From positions 1-20,833 of the forward strand of contig JAEYTJ010000214.1 of the NCBI GenBank assembly GCA_023434095.1: DNA of 20,833 nucleotides, written 5' to 3'. A program made the translations under genes and the position numbers. A model generated the notes under the pieces. The model was not told the DNA's origin and did not search any database. It saw only the letters and a program-made list of their open reading frames with translations. This stretch comes from Pseudomonadota bacterium. GTDB taxonomy: Bacteria > Pseudomonadota > Alphaproteobacteria > Rhizobiales > Xanthobacteraceae. Positions 6,816-14,763 of this stretch are shown piece by piece; the stretch's first letter is position 1; each line of letters opens with the position of its first letter.

Positions 6816-9445
6816 GCGCTTTCGGCCCTCGCCCACAGGCGTTGCGCGACATAGGGCAGGATGCCGCCCGCCCGCAGATAGTCCATTTCGACCGAGGTAT
6901 CCACGCGCAGCCGGGCGCAAAAGCCGGCTGTCGTGCCGTCGGCGCGGTGCAGCAGCATCGGCACCTCCTGGCGCGGCGCGAGAGCGCCGGGCGGGAGCGC
7001 GAGGGACAGGCGGTCCGCCCCGCCAATGCCGAGGGCGAGCCGGTCCGCGCCGTCCGCGAATTCCAGCGGCAGCACGCCCATGCGGACCAGATTGGCCCGG
7101 TGGATGCGCTCGAAACTCTCTGCCAGCACCGCCTTGATGCCGAGCAGGCGGGTGCCCTTCGAGGCCCAGTCGCGCGCCGAGCCGGCACCGTACATCTTGC
7201 CGGCGACGACGATCATGTCCTCGTTCCGCGCCAGGCAGTCCCGGCTCGCGGCGTAGACGTCCAGCGTCCGGTCCTCCGGTAGCAGGCGGGTGATGCCGCC
7301 GGGCCGGTCGGCCAGTTCGTTGCGCAGCCTTGTGCCGGCGAAGGTGCCGCGCACCATCACCTCGTGCGCCCCGCGGCGCGCGCCATAGGCGTTGAAGGCG
7401 GCGGGCGCGATGCCGAGCGCGCCGAGATAGGCAGCGGCCGGGCTGCCGGCGGCGATCTGCCCGACCGGGGAGATATGATCGGTCGTCACCATGTCGCCAA
7501 GGACGAGAAGCGGACGTGCCGCGCTGAGGACGGGTTGGCCCGGCGCAAACATCGGCGGCAGATCGAAGAAGGGCGGGGAGCGAAGAAAGCTGCTGTCGTC
7601 ATCCCAGGGGAAGCAGGCATCGTCTGTCGCCGCGAGGCGCTGCCAGTCCGGCGTGCCCTCGTCGACGCGGCTGTAGCGGCGGAGGAAGGGCGCTCGGGTG
7701 ACATGCTCGGCGAGGGCGGCGTCGATCTCCTCCGGGCTCGGCCAGAGATCGTCGAGGAAGACGGGACGGCCCTCCCGGTCATGCCCCACGGGGTCGCGGG
7801 TGAGGTCGAGGAGCGCTGAGCCGGCCAGCGCATAGGCGACCACCAGCGGCGGGGAGGCGAGAAAATTCGAGCGCACCTTGGCGTGGATGCGTCCCTCGAA
7901 ATTGCGGTTGCCGGAGAGCACGGAAACGAGATGGGCCGGCGCCGCGTCACAGGCGGCTTCCACCTCCGGCTTCAGGTTGCCGCCATTGCCGACGCAGGTG
8001 GCACAGGCATAGCCCACCACGTCGAAGCCGAGCGCGGCAAGCGCATCGAGGCAGCCCGCGGCGTCGAGATAGTCGGTCACAACCTGCGATCCCGGCGCGA
8101 ACGAGGTCTTTACATGCGCCGGGACGGCGAGGCCGCGTGCATGGGCGCGGCGCGCCAGCAGGCCGGCGGCGAGGATGGCGGCCGGGTTCGAGGTGTTGGT
8201 GCAACTGGTAATGGCGGCGATGGCGATGTCGCCGTCCCTCAGCACAGGCGAGGCGGTGCGCTGCGCCCCGATGGCGGCTTCGACAATGGCGGGGATGTCG
8301 GCGAGGTCGCGGGCCTGCTCCGGGCGGCTGGGACCGGAGACCACCCGCCGCAGCCCGTCGAGGCGGAAGGTGAGGTGGTCATCCGCATCCGGCACGAAGT
8401 CGGGCTCGAACCACAGCCGATTGCGGCGCAGATAGGCTTCGACGAGGCCGATCTGCGCCTCGCCGCGCCCGGTGAGGCGCAGATAGTCGAGCGTGCGCCC
8501 GTCGGTGGGAAAGAAGGAGCAGGTGGCGCCGAACTCCGGCGTCATATTGGCGATGGTCGCCCGGTCGGCGACCGCGAGGGCACCGACGCCGGGTCCGTAG
8601 AATTCCAGCATGGCGCCGACCACGCCGTGGCGGCGCAGGCGCTCGGCGAGGGCGAGGACGACATCGGTGGCGAGGAGGCCGGCGGGGACGTCGCCTTCCA
8701 GCCGGATGCCGAGGGTCGGCGGCAGCTGCATCGACATCGCCTCGCCCAGCAGCACCGCTTCGGCCTCGATGCCGCCGACGCCCCAGCCGACGACGCCGAG
8801 GCCGTTGACCATGGGCGTGTGGCTGTCGGTTCCGATCACCGTGTCCGGGTGAAGCCACGCCCCGTCGGATCGCCGGCGATCGCTGACCACTTCCGCCAGA
8901 TGCTCGATATGGACCTGATGCACGATGCCCTTGCCGGGGGGCACGACGCGCAGGCCGTCAAACGCGCGCTGCGACCATTTGAGGAAGGCGAAGCGCTCCG
9001 CATTGGCCTCGAACTCCCGCGCGAGATTCAGCGCGGCGGCGTCGGACCGGCCGGCGGCCTCGGCGATCAGCGAATGGTCCACCACCAGCGCGGAGGGGAC
9101 GGCCGGATGCAGGCGGGCCGGGTCGAGGCCGCGCGCGGCGGCGGCGTCGCGCAGGCCGGCAAGGTCGAGCAGGACCGGAAGCCCGGCATAATCCTGCATC
9201 ACCACGCGCCCGGGGTGGAAGGCGATCTCGACATCGGCACCCGCGCCGCCCGTTCCGCCATGCGCGACGGCTTCGATATCGGCGCTCGTGACGCTGGTGC
9301 CGTTCTCGTGGCGCAGCAGGTTTTCCAGCAGGATGCGGGTGGCGATGGGAAGTGTTGCCACGCGGGGAAAGCGGCGCGCCATCGCCCCGAGATCGACGAT
9401 GCGACGGCCCTCGAAAGTGGCGAGCGTCCCGAAGCTGTCCAGCAT
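6809..9445 (-). CDS. AcnA-type aconitase/hydratase family protein with altered Ser-Ser-Arg motif
   Basis: Cytoplasmic [4Fe-4S] hydro-lyase of the AcnA/IRP family, 878 residues, close to the usual ~890. The cluster cysteines are Cys415 (AITSCTNTSNP) and Cys481/Cys484 (YACATCVGNGGN). HQVHIEHL and GTDSHTPMVNGLGVVGWGVGG (in two parts, about 176-183 and 205-225) and NRNFEGRIH are conserved active-site segments. The swivel domain carries DHISPVG and FNAYGARRGAHEV. The GSSRDW motif is changed: residues 755-760 read GSARDW, so the second serine is Ala757 while Ser756 and Arg758 remain. YACATCVGNGG also departs from the common GYGCTTCIGNSG. This points to a paralogue with its own substrate rather than the TCA enzyme; that is inference. 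The start at 9445 gives the family N-terminus MLDSFGTLATFEGRRI, with GGAG seven bases upstream. It is the last gene of the catabolic operon, 16 bases after the citrate synthase-like gene. Confidence 0.85.
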   Translation of the reverse strand: MLDSFGTLATFEGRRIVDLGAMARRFPRVATLPIATRILLENLLRHENGTSVTSADIEAVAHGGTGGAGADVEIAFHPGRVVMQDYAGLPVLLDLAGLRDAAAARGLDPARLHPAVPSALVVDHSLIAEAAGRSDAAALNLAREFEANAERFAFLKWSQRAFDGLRVVPPGKGIVHQVHIEHLAEVVSDRRRSDGAWLHPDTVIGTDSHTPMVNGLGVVGWGVGGIEAEAVLLGEAMSMQLPPTLGIRLEGDVPAGLLATDVVLALAERLRRHGVVGAMLEFYGPGVGALAVADRATIANMTPEFGATCSFFPTDGRTLDYLRLTGRGEAQIGLVEAYLRRNRLWFEPDFVPDADDHLTFRLDGLRRVVSGPSRPEQARDLADIPAIVEAAIGAQRTASPVLRDGDIAIAAITSCTNTSNPAAILAAGLLARRAHARGLAVPAHVKTSFAPGSQVVTDYLDAAGCLDALAALGFDVVGYACATCVGNGGNLKPEVEAACDAAPAHLVSVLSGNRNFEGRIHAKVRSNFLASPPLVVAYALAGSALLDLTRDPVGHDREGRPVFLDDLWPSPEEIDAALAEHVTRAPFLRRYSRVDEGTPDWQRLAATDDACFPWDDDSSFLRSPPFFDLPPMFAPGQPVLSAARPLLVLGDMVTTDHISPVGQIAAGSPAAAYLGALGIAPAAFNAYGARRGAHEVMVRGTFAGTRLRNELADRPGGITRLLPEDRTLDVYAASRDCLARNEDMIVVAGKMYGAGSARDWASKGTRLLGIKAVLAESFERIHRANLVRMGVLPLEFADGADRLALGIGGADRLSLALPPGALAPRQEVPMLLHRADGTTAGFCARLRVDTSVEMDYLRAGGILPYVAQRLWARAESAA

Positions 9446-9461
9446 CCCCGCGCTCCGTCCG

Positions 9462-10310
9462 TCAGCCCGGTTCGGCGAGGGTACGGCGCCCGGGGCCGAC
9501 ATAGCGATAGCCGAAGGAGGGAGGGGTCGGTCCCTTGATGCGCCCGCCCTGCTGCGCCTGTTCGTGCGCATGCGCCATGATTCCGACCGAGCGCGACAGG
9601 ATGAAGAGCCCGCGCGCCAGCATCGGAGAGAAGCCGAGCTCGGCGAAGATGACGGCGGTCACGCCGTCGATGTTCATGGTCAGGCGCTTGCCCTTCGCCG
9701 CCGCGAGCCAGTCCTCGACGCCGAGGCCGATGGTGACGAAATCGCCCCCGATGGTGCCTGCCGCGACCGCCTCGCGGGCCAGTGCGATGAGCCGGGGGGC
9801 GCGGGGATCCACGGGGTGGAAGCGGTGCCCGAAGCCGGGAAGCGGCTGGCGCGCGTCGATCAGCGGACGCAGCACCGCCTCCAGCGCTTCGGCGAGGGGC
9901 ACGCCGGCGCGCTGGTGCGCATCGATGGAGAGATAGAACTCCAGCGCCGCCTGCCCGGCGCCGCCATGCACGTCGCCGAGCACGTTGGTGGCGGAGGCCA
10001 TGGCATTGTTGATGTCGATGCCGCAGGTCATCGACATGCGGGCGATGGCGATGGAGGGCGCCTGCGGGCCGTGATCGACTCCGGCGACGAGGCACGCCTC
10101 CAGCAGCGCGGCCCGCGCCGGGCCGGGAAGCTCACCGCGCGCCATCAGCCAGACCATCTCGGCGAAGCCGATGCGGCCGATCAGCTCTTCGATGGGATAA
10201 CCGCGGAAGGCGATCTTGCCGGGCTCGATGTCGACGATGGAGGTCGACCACCAGTCCTTGATGCGGTCTTCGGGCGAAGCGGTGGTCGCAGCGGTGGTCG
10301 CAGCGGTCAT
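9462..10310 (-). CDS. Short citrate synthase-family protein, citryl-CoA lyase-like
   Basis: Citrate synthase superfamily member of only 282 residues, against about 430 for a housekeeping citrate synthase; the missing part is mostly N-terminal and large-domain. All three catalytic positions are present: His115 in GDVHGGAG, His162 in PGFGHRFHPVDPR and Asp215 in MNIDGVTAVIFAELG. PGKIAFRGYPIEELIG at about 30-45 is the family entry motif. Proteins of this size are usually named citryl-CoA lyase (cleaving citryl-CoA to acetyl-CoA and oxaloacetate), but the direction and substrate cannot be read from sequence. The start at 10310 follows the upstream stop by 17 bases with AGGA nearby. The first residues, TAATTAATT, come from a short tandem repeat. 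Placement beside an aconitase homologue and downstream of a CoA-transferase argues for tricarboxylate-CoA or similar chemistry. Confidence 0.83.
   Translation of the reverse strand: MTAATTAATTASPEDRIKDWWSTSIVDIEPGKIAFRGYPIEELIGRIGFAEMVWLMARGELPGPARAALLEACLVAGVDHGPQAPSIAIARMSMTCGIDINNAMASATNVLGDVHGGAGQAALEFYLSIDAHQRAGVPLAEALEAVLRPLIDARQPLPGFGHRFHPVDPRAPRLIALAREAVAAGTIGGDFVTIGLGVEDWLAAAKGKRLTMNIDGVTAVIFAELGFSPMLARGLFILSRSVGIMAHAHEQAQQGGRIKGPTPPSFGYRYVGPGRRTLAEPG
10279..10308. repeat. 12-bp tandem repeat in the 5' end of the citrate synthase-like gene
   Basis: GCGGTGGTCGCA occurs at 10279-10290 and 10291-10302, followed by a partial third copy GCGGTC. On the minus strand it encodes the low-complexity TAATTAATT run just after the start methionine. 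The repeat is a multiple of three, so copy-number change would keep the frame. Confidence 0.8.
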
Positions 10311-10327
10311 GGGCTCGTGTCCTCGGC

Positions 10328-11476
10328 TCAAAACGCCTGGTCCAGCAGGAGGCGGTAATCGGCGGCGTCCAGCGGGCGCGGATTGGTCTTGTGCGCATTG
10401 TCCTGAAGCGCCTTTTCCGGGATCGCAGCGAGATCGTCCCGCGTCAGGCCCAGTTCGGAAAGGCGCCGCGGGACGCCGAGGCGGGCGTTGAGCGCGTCGA
10501 GCGCCTCCGCCACGTCGGCGCCCGGCGCCAGCCCCATCGCGGCGCGCATGGCGTCGAGCTTGGGGCCGAGGGCGGACGCGTTGTGGTGCAGCACCACGGG
10601 CAGGAAAATACCGTTCAACGTGCCATGGTGATGGCCCAGCGCCCCGATGGGATGGGAGAGGGCGTGCACCGCGCCCATGCCCTTCTGGAAGCAGACGGCG
10701 CCTTCGAGCGAGGCCATCATCATCTGCCAGCGCGCGCCCATGTCCGTGCCGTTCGTGGTCGCTGCCTCCAGCGTGCCGAAGGCCCGGCCCAGCCCGTCGA
10801 GCGCGATGGCGTCGGCCGGCGGATTGACGGTCGGCGAGCAGAAGGTCTCGACACAGTGCGAGAGTGCGTCGAGGCCGGTGACGGCGGTGATCCGGGCGGG
10901 GAGGCCGGCGGTGAGTTCCGGGTCGTCGATGGCGGCGGTGACGATGGTGGGGCAGCCGACGCCGGCCTTGATGCCGTTGTCGAAGACGATGACCGCCGAA
11001 CGCCCGACCTCGCTGCCCGAGCCGGAGGTGGTCGGCATCAGGATCAGCGGCGCGGGGCCGGTGATGGGCCGCGGACGGGCGTGCCGGTTGCAGAAATCCC
11101 AGAGCGGCGCGTCGTCGGTGGCGAGAATGGCGATGGCCTTGGCGAGATCCAGCGCCGCGCCGCCGCCGATGCCCACGATGCCGTCGCAGCCCTCGCGCCG
11201 GTACAAGGCGGCGCCGTCGCGCGAGGCCGCCTCGGTCGGGTTGGGCGGGGTGTCGAGGAAGCGGGGCGCCTGCGCCGCCACGGGTGCCGCCGCCAGCGCC
11301 ATGTCGAGCACCCCGGCCGCTGCCACGCCTGCGTCGGAGATGATGAGCGGGCGCTGCATGCCGGCGCGGCCCACGAGATCGGGCAGGCGTGTCCGGGCGC
11401 CGCAGCCGAAATGCACCTGGGTGTTGAACTGCAGCACGGTGATGGTGGTGAGATCGGGCAGGGCAGGGCGGCTCAT
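10328..11476 (-). CDS. Iron-containing alcohol dehydrogenase, 4-hydroxybutyrate dehydrogenase-like
   Basis: Group III NAD-dependent alcohol dehydrogenase, 382 residues, the normal length. The NAD site is GIGGGAALDLAKA (102-114). The metal ligands are Asp203 and His207 in TGLDALSHCVETF, His271 in AVHALSHPIGALG, and a histidine of the HHHG at 282-285. It resembles Cupriavidus-type 4-hydroxybutyrate dehydrogenase, as recalled, in SNPTEA-like (here PPNPTEA), EGCDGIVGIGGG, FQKGMGAVHALSHP and the C-terminal HKTNPRPLDAADY. The segment between SHPIGAL and HHHG is shorter than in that enzyme. The probable reaction is 4-hydroxybutyrate to succinate semialdehyde or oxidation of a similar omega-hydroxy acid; maleylacetate reductase-like activity is the alternative. 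The start overlaps the aldehyde dehydrogenase stop as ATGA, which couples the two oxidations physically. Confidence 0.85.
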   Translation of the reverse strand: MSRPALPDLTTITVLQFNTQVHFGCGARTRLPDLVGRAGMQRPLIISDAGVAAAGVLDMALAAAPVAAQAPRFLDTPPNPTEAASRDGAALYRREGCDGIVGIGGGAALDLAKAIAILATDDAPLWDFCNRHARPRPITGPAPLILMPTTSGSGSEVGRSAVIVFDNGIKAGVGCPTIVTAAIDDPELTAGLPARITAVTGLDALSHCVETFCSPTVNPPADAIALDGLGRAFGTLEAATTNGTDMGARWQMMMASLEGAVCFQKGMGAVHALSHPIGALGHHHGTLNGIFLPVVLHHNASALGPKLDAMRAAMGLAPGADVAEALDALNARLGVPRRLSELGLTRDDLAAIPEKALQDNAHKTNPRPLDAADYRLLLDQAF

Positions 11477-12912
11477 GGCTGGAGATCCTCGCCGGCGAGA
11501 CGCATGGTGACGGATTTGGTGACGAGATAGGCGCCGAGCCCCTCAATGCCGCCTTCCGAACCGTAGCCGCTCTCTTTGACCCCGCCGAAGGGCGAGGTGG
11601 GCGTCGAAACGGCGAAGTGGTTTACCACCACCATGCCGGCCTCGATGGCGCGCGAGAGCCGGTCGGCCCGGGACAGCGACCGCGTCATCACATAGGAGGC
11701 GAGGCCGAAGGGCAGGGCGTTGGCCTTCGCCACCGCCTCGTCGAGGCTCGCGACCTTCTGGATCGGCGCCACGGGGCCGAAGGGCTCCTCGGACATCATC
11801 CGTGCCGCGTCCGGCACGTCGGCCAGCACCGTCGGCGCGTAGAACAGGCCGTCATTGCCGATGCGGTGGCCGCCGGCGGTGAGGCGCGCGCCCCGATCGA
11901 CCGCGTCGCGGACCAGCCCTTCTATGCTGGCGAGCTGGCGCGCATTGGCGAGCGGGCCCATCTCGACGCCGGCCTCCAGGCCGTTGCCGATCACGATTTT
12001 GCGCGTCGCTTCGTTGAAGGCGTCGACAAAGGCCTCGTAGACGCCGGCCTGCACGAAGAAGCGGGTGGGGCAGGTGCAGACCTGCCCGGCATTGCGGAAC
12101 TTGGCCTTGACCGCCAGCGCGGCGGCGGAGGGCACGTCGACATCGTCGCAGACGATGACCGGCGCATGGCCCCCGAGTTCCATCGTCGCCGGCTTCGCGC
12201 CCTGCGCCGCAAGGCCCAGCAGGTGCTTGCCGACGGGGGTGGAGCCGGTGAAGGTGACCTTTCGGATCACCGGCGAAGCGATGAGATGGGCGGAAATCTC
12301 CGCCGACCGGCCGAAGACCAGATTCAGCACGCCCGGCGGGAGGCCGGCATCGTGGAAGGCGCGGACCAGCTCGAAGGCGGTGAGCGGCGTCTCTTCGGAC
12401 GGCTTCAGGATCAGCGAGCAGCCGGCCGCAAGCGCGCCGCCGATCTTGCGCAGCGGGGTCAGCGCCGGGAAGTTCCACGGCGTGAACGCTGCTACCGGGC
12501 CGATGGGCTCGCGGTGGACGAATTGCTGGATGCACGGCGTGCGCGGCACCAGGATGCGGCCATAGGCGCGCGTCGCCTCCTCCGCCATCCATTCGAGATT
12601 GTCGACCGAGGTGGCGATCTCGCCCTTGGCTTCCGCCAGCGGTTTGCCCTGTTCCAGCGTCATCACCCGGGCGATGGCGTCGATGCGCTCGCGGATCAGC
12701 CGGCAGCCGTCGATGAGGCGGCGGCCGCGTTCATGGGCGAGCGTTTGGCTCCACAGGCGGAACCCGGAGGCAGCGGCGGCCAGAGCGTCGTCGAGATCGG
12801 CCGGCCCGGCGCCCGCGACGGTGCCGACGCTTTCCCCCGTTGCGGGGTTGATGACGGGCTTGGCGACGGATGTGGGACGCCATTCGCCGCCCACATAGAG
12901 GCTTGCATGCAT
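11473..12912 (-). CDS. NAD(P)-dependent aldehyde dehydrogenase, succinate-semialdehyde dehydrogenase-like
   Basis: Aldehyde dehydrogenase superfamily enzyme, 479 residues. Catalytic Asn147 is in FTPWNFPA, Lys170 in LILKPSEETPL, general base Glu245 in MELGGHAP, and the nucleophile Cys279 in FRNAGQVCTCPTRFF. The Cys-x-Cys at the active site and SPFGGVKESGYGSEGGIEGL near the C-terminus are typical of the succinate-semialdehyde and alpha-ketoglutarate-semialdehyde branch. Paired by ATGA overlap with the 4-hydroxybutyrate dehydrogenase-like gene, it most likely oxidises succinate semialdehyde or a related omega-oxo acid to the dicarboxylate. The start at 12912 gives MHASLYVGGEWRP, the expected N-terminus, with AGGA about 10 bases upstream. 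It sits 35 bases after the MDR reductase stop. It is not part of the ectoine set (DoeC) by position. Confidence 0.87.
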   Translation of the reverse strand: MHASLYVGGEWRPTSVAKPVINPATGESVGTVAGAGPADLDDALAAAASGFRLWSQTLAHERGRRLIDGCRLIRERIDAIARVMTLEQGKPLAEAKGEIATSVDNLEWMAEEATRAYGRILVPRTPCIQQFVHREPIGPVAAFTPWNFPALTPLRKIGGALAAGCSLILKPSEETPLTAFELVRAFHDAGLPPGVLNLVFGRSAEISAHLIASPVIRKVTFTGSTPVGKHLLGLAAQGAKPATMELGGHAPVIVCDDVDVPSAAALAVKAKFRNAGQVCTCPTRFFVQAGVYEAFVDAFNEATRKIVIGNGLEAGVEMGPLANARQLASIEGLVRDAVDRGARLTAGGHRIGNDGLFYAPTVLADVPDAARMMSEEPFGPVAPIQKVASLDEAVAKANALPFGLASYVMTRSLSRADRLSRAIEAGMVVVNHFAVSTPTSPFGGVKESGYGSEGGIEGLGAYLVTKSVTMRLAGEDLQP

Positions 12913-12947
12913 GGTGGGTTGATCCTCGCGGGCCGCGTGTCGTGGGC

Positions 12948-13961
12948 TCAGGCGGTCTTGATGCGCACGAGCTGCTTGCCGATGTTCCCGCCCTGCAGCA
13001 TGCCGATGAAGGCCTGCGGGGCGTTTTCGAGCCCGTCGGTGACGGTCTCCTCATAGACCAGCCGGCCCTCGGCATAAGCGCGTTCGAGTTCCTGCGTGGC
13101 GGCGTCCCAGACATCGCGATGGTCGGAGAGCACGAAGCCGCGGATCGTCAGCCGCTTGTTGAACACTTCGCGCAGGTTGCGCACGCCATAGGGCTCAGAT
13201 GCATTGTACTGCGAGACGAGGCCGCAGAGCGGGATGCGGCCGAACAGGCGCATCAGCGGCAGGGTTGCATCGAAGATCGGCCCGCCGACATTGTCGAAAT
13301 AGACGTCGAAGCCCGCGCCGGCGGCCTGTGCCAGGCGCTCGGCGAAATCGGGGGCCTTGTAGTCGACGCAGTCGTCGAAGCCGAAGCGCTCGCGCACGAC
13401 AGCGCATTTGCGCGCGCCCCCGGCAATGCCGACGACGCGGCAGCCGCGGGCCTTTGCGAGTTGCCCGACCACGCTGCCGACCGCGCCGGAGGCGGCGGAG
13501 ACGAGGACGCTTTCGCCTTCCTTCACCCCGGCAATATGCACGAGGCCGATCCAGGCGGTGATGCCGGTGGAGCCGAGCGAGCCGAGATAGGCGGAGATCG
13601 GCGCGCGGTCGGGATGGATAACCTGCACATCTGCCTTCGTGCCCACCGAATAGTCCTGCCAGCCGAGGCGTCCCACCACCCACGACCCCTCGGGGATCGC
13701 GGCGTCGCGGCTCTCGATCACCCGCCCCGCCGTGCGGCCGACCATGGTCTCGCCGAGCGCCATGACGGGCGCATAGGAGTCCCTCGCCTCCATCCGCATG
13801 CGGATATAGGGGTCGAGGGAAAGGTAGTGGTTCTCGACCAGCACCTGCCCTTCGGCCGGCGCCGGCAGCGGCCGGGTCTCCAGCGCGAAGCAGGCGGCGT
13901 CGGGCAGCCCTTCGGGCCGGCGGGCGAAGGTGATGATGCGGTTGCTCTGGGGGCGGCTCAT
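12948..13961 (-). CDS. NADP-dependent zinc-free MDR oxidoreductase (CurA/LTB4 12-hydroxydehydrogenase-like)
   Basis: Medium-chain reductase, 337 residues, of the leukotriene B4 dehydrogenase/alkenal reductase group that reduces conjugated C=C bonds with NADPH. NHYLSLDPYIRMRM (44-57) is the family signature, and the Rossmann motif is SAASGAVGSVVGQLAKARG (155-173). VYFDNVGGPIFDATL and RLTIRGFVLSDH are also diagnostic. No zinc-binding cysteines are seen. The start at 13961 is set by an ATGA overlap with the ABC permease stop. A frame stays open upstream into the permease gene but is shadow sequence. Its place inside the operon, between importer and dehydrogenases, suggests that reduction of an unsaturated intermediate belongs to the pathway, though enzymes of this group are often promiscuous. 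Confidence 0.88.
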   Translation of the reverse strand: MSRPQSNRIITFARRPEGLPDAACFALETRPLPAPAEGQVLVENHYLSLDPYIRMRMEARDSYAPVMALGETMVGRTAGRVIESRDAAIPEGSWVVGRLGWQDYSVGTKADVQVIHPDRAPISAYLGSLGSTGITAWIGLVHIAGVKEGESVLVSAASGAVGSVVGQLAKARGCRVVGIAGGARKCAVVRERFGFDDCVDYKAPDFAERLAQAAGAGFDVYFDNVGGPIFDATLPLMRLFGRIPLCGLVSQYNASEPYGVRNLREVFNKRLTIRGFVLSDHRDVWDAATQELERAYAEGRLVYEETVTDGLENAPQAFIGMLQGGNIGKQLVRIKTA

Positions 13962-14749
13962 GCCGGGGCTCCTACGGTGGTGGCCTCGCGCGGCTGCCAG
14001 TGCAGCAGGCGGGCCTCGACCACGCCGACGATGGCGTCGAGGATCAGGGCGAAGAAGGTGAGCAGGATGACGCCGGCAAAGACGCCGTTGATGTCGAACA
14101 GGCCTTCCGCCTCGAGGATCAGGTAGCCGACGCCCGCGGCGGAGCCCATATACTCGCCGATCACCGCGCCGACGAAGGCCATGCCGACCGCCGCATGCAG
14201 GCTGGAAAACACCCAGCTGGTGGCGGAGGGGATGTAGACGCTGCGCAGAAGCTGCGTGCGGGACGCGCCGAGCATGCGCGCATTGGCCAGCGTCACCGGG
14301 CTGACCTCGCGCACGCCCTGATAGACGTTGAAGAACACCACGAAGAAGACGAGCGTGATGCCGAGCGCGATCTTCGAGGTGACGCCGAGCCCGAACCACA
14401 CCGCGAAGATCGGCGCCAGGATGACTCGCGGCATGGCGTTGAAGCCCTTCAGATAGGGCGAGGCGAGCTGCGAGGCGGTGGGGCTGAGCGCCAGCCACAG
14501 GCCGACGAGAAGGCCGAGCACCGAGCCGAGAATGAAGGCGACGACGGTCTCATAGAGCGTGACGCCGAGATGCTTGAAGATCATCCCGGTGGCGAACCAC
14601 TCATAGAGGCGGCCGGCGACGATGAACGGGTCGCCGACGAAGAACTTCGACATGATGCCGAAGGTCGTCAGCCCCTTCCAGCCGGCGATGAAGAGGATGA
14701 AGATCAGGACTTGGGCGAGGAAGATCCTCGGATTGCGGGGGCGGAACAT
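13958..14749 (-). CDS. ABC transporter permease, SsuC/TauC-like
   Basis: Inner-membrane permease of the nitrate/sulfonate/taurine type importer family, 263 residues with about six hydrophobic segments (roughly 9-30, 62-88, 104-122, 125-142, 183-205 and 223-247). The cytoplasmic coupling loop that docks the ATPase is near 155-175 (NARMLGASRTQLLRSVYIP), an EAA-type motif. The start at 14749 is preceded by AGGAG placed right at the stop of the ATPase gene, 14 bases upstream. The order binding protein, ATPase, permease on one strand makes a complete importer. The substrate cannot be read from the permease. Confidence 0.92.
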   Translation of the reverse strand: MFRPRNPRIFLAQVLIFILFIAGWKGLTTFGIMSKFFVGDPFIVAGRLYEWFATGMIFKHLGVTLYETVVAFILGSVLGLLVGLWLALSPTASQLASPYLKGFNAMPRVILAPIFAVWFGLGVTSKIALGITLVFFVVFFNVYQGVREVSPVTLANARMLGASRTQLLRSVYIPSATSWVFSSLHAAVGMAFVGAVIGEYMGSAAGVGYLILEAEGLFDINGVFAGVILLTFFALILDAIVGVVEARLLHWQPREATTVGAPA

Positions 14750-14763
14750 CCCGTGGTTCTCCT

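Noticed and set aside
7883..9538. 551-codon plus-strand open frame opposite the aconitase gene
   Set aside because: Low-complexity Gly/Ala/Arg/Asp/Glu translation with no motif, entirely within the coding region of a conserved protein; a high-GC shadow.
11473..12912. Aldehyde dehydrogenase as DoeC (aspartate-semialdehyde dehydrogenase) of ectoine catabolism
   Set aside because: It is in a different operon on the far side of the convergent AsnC/aconitase junction, coupled to a 4-hydroxybutyrate dehydrogenase-like gene.
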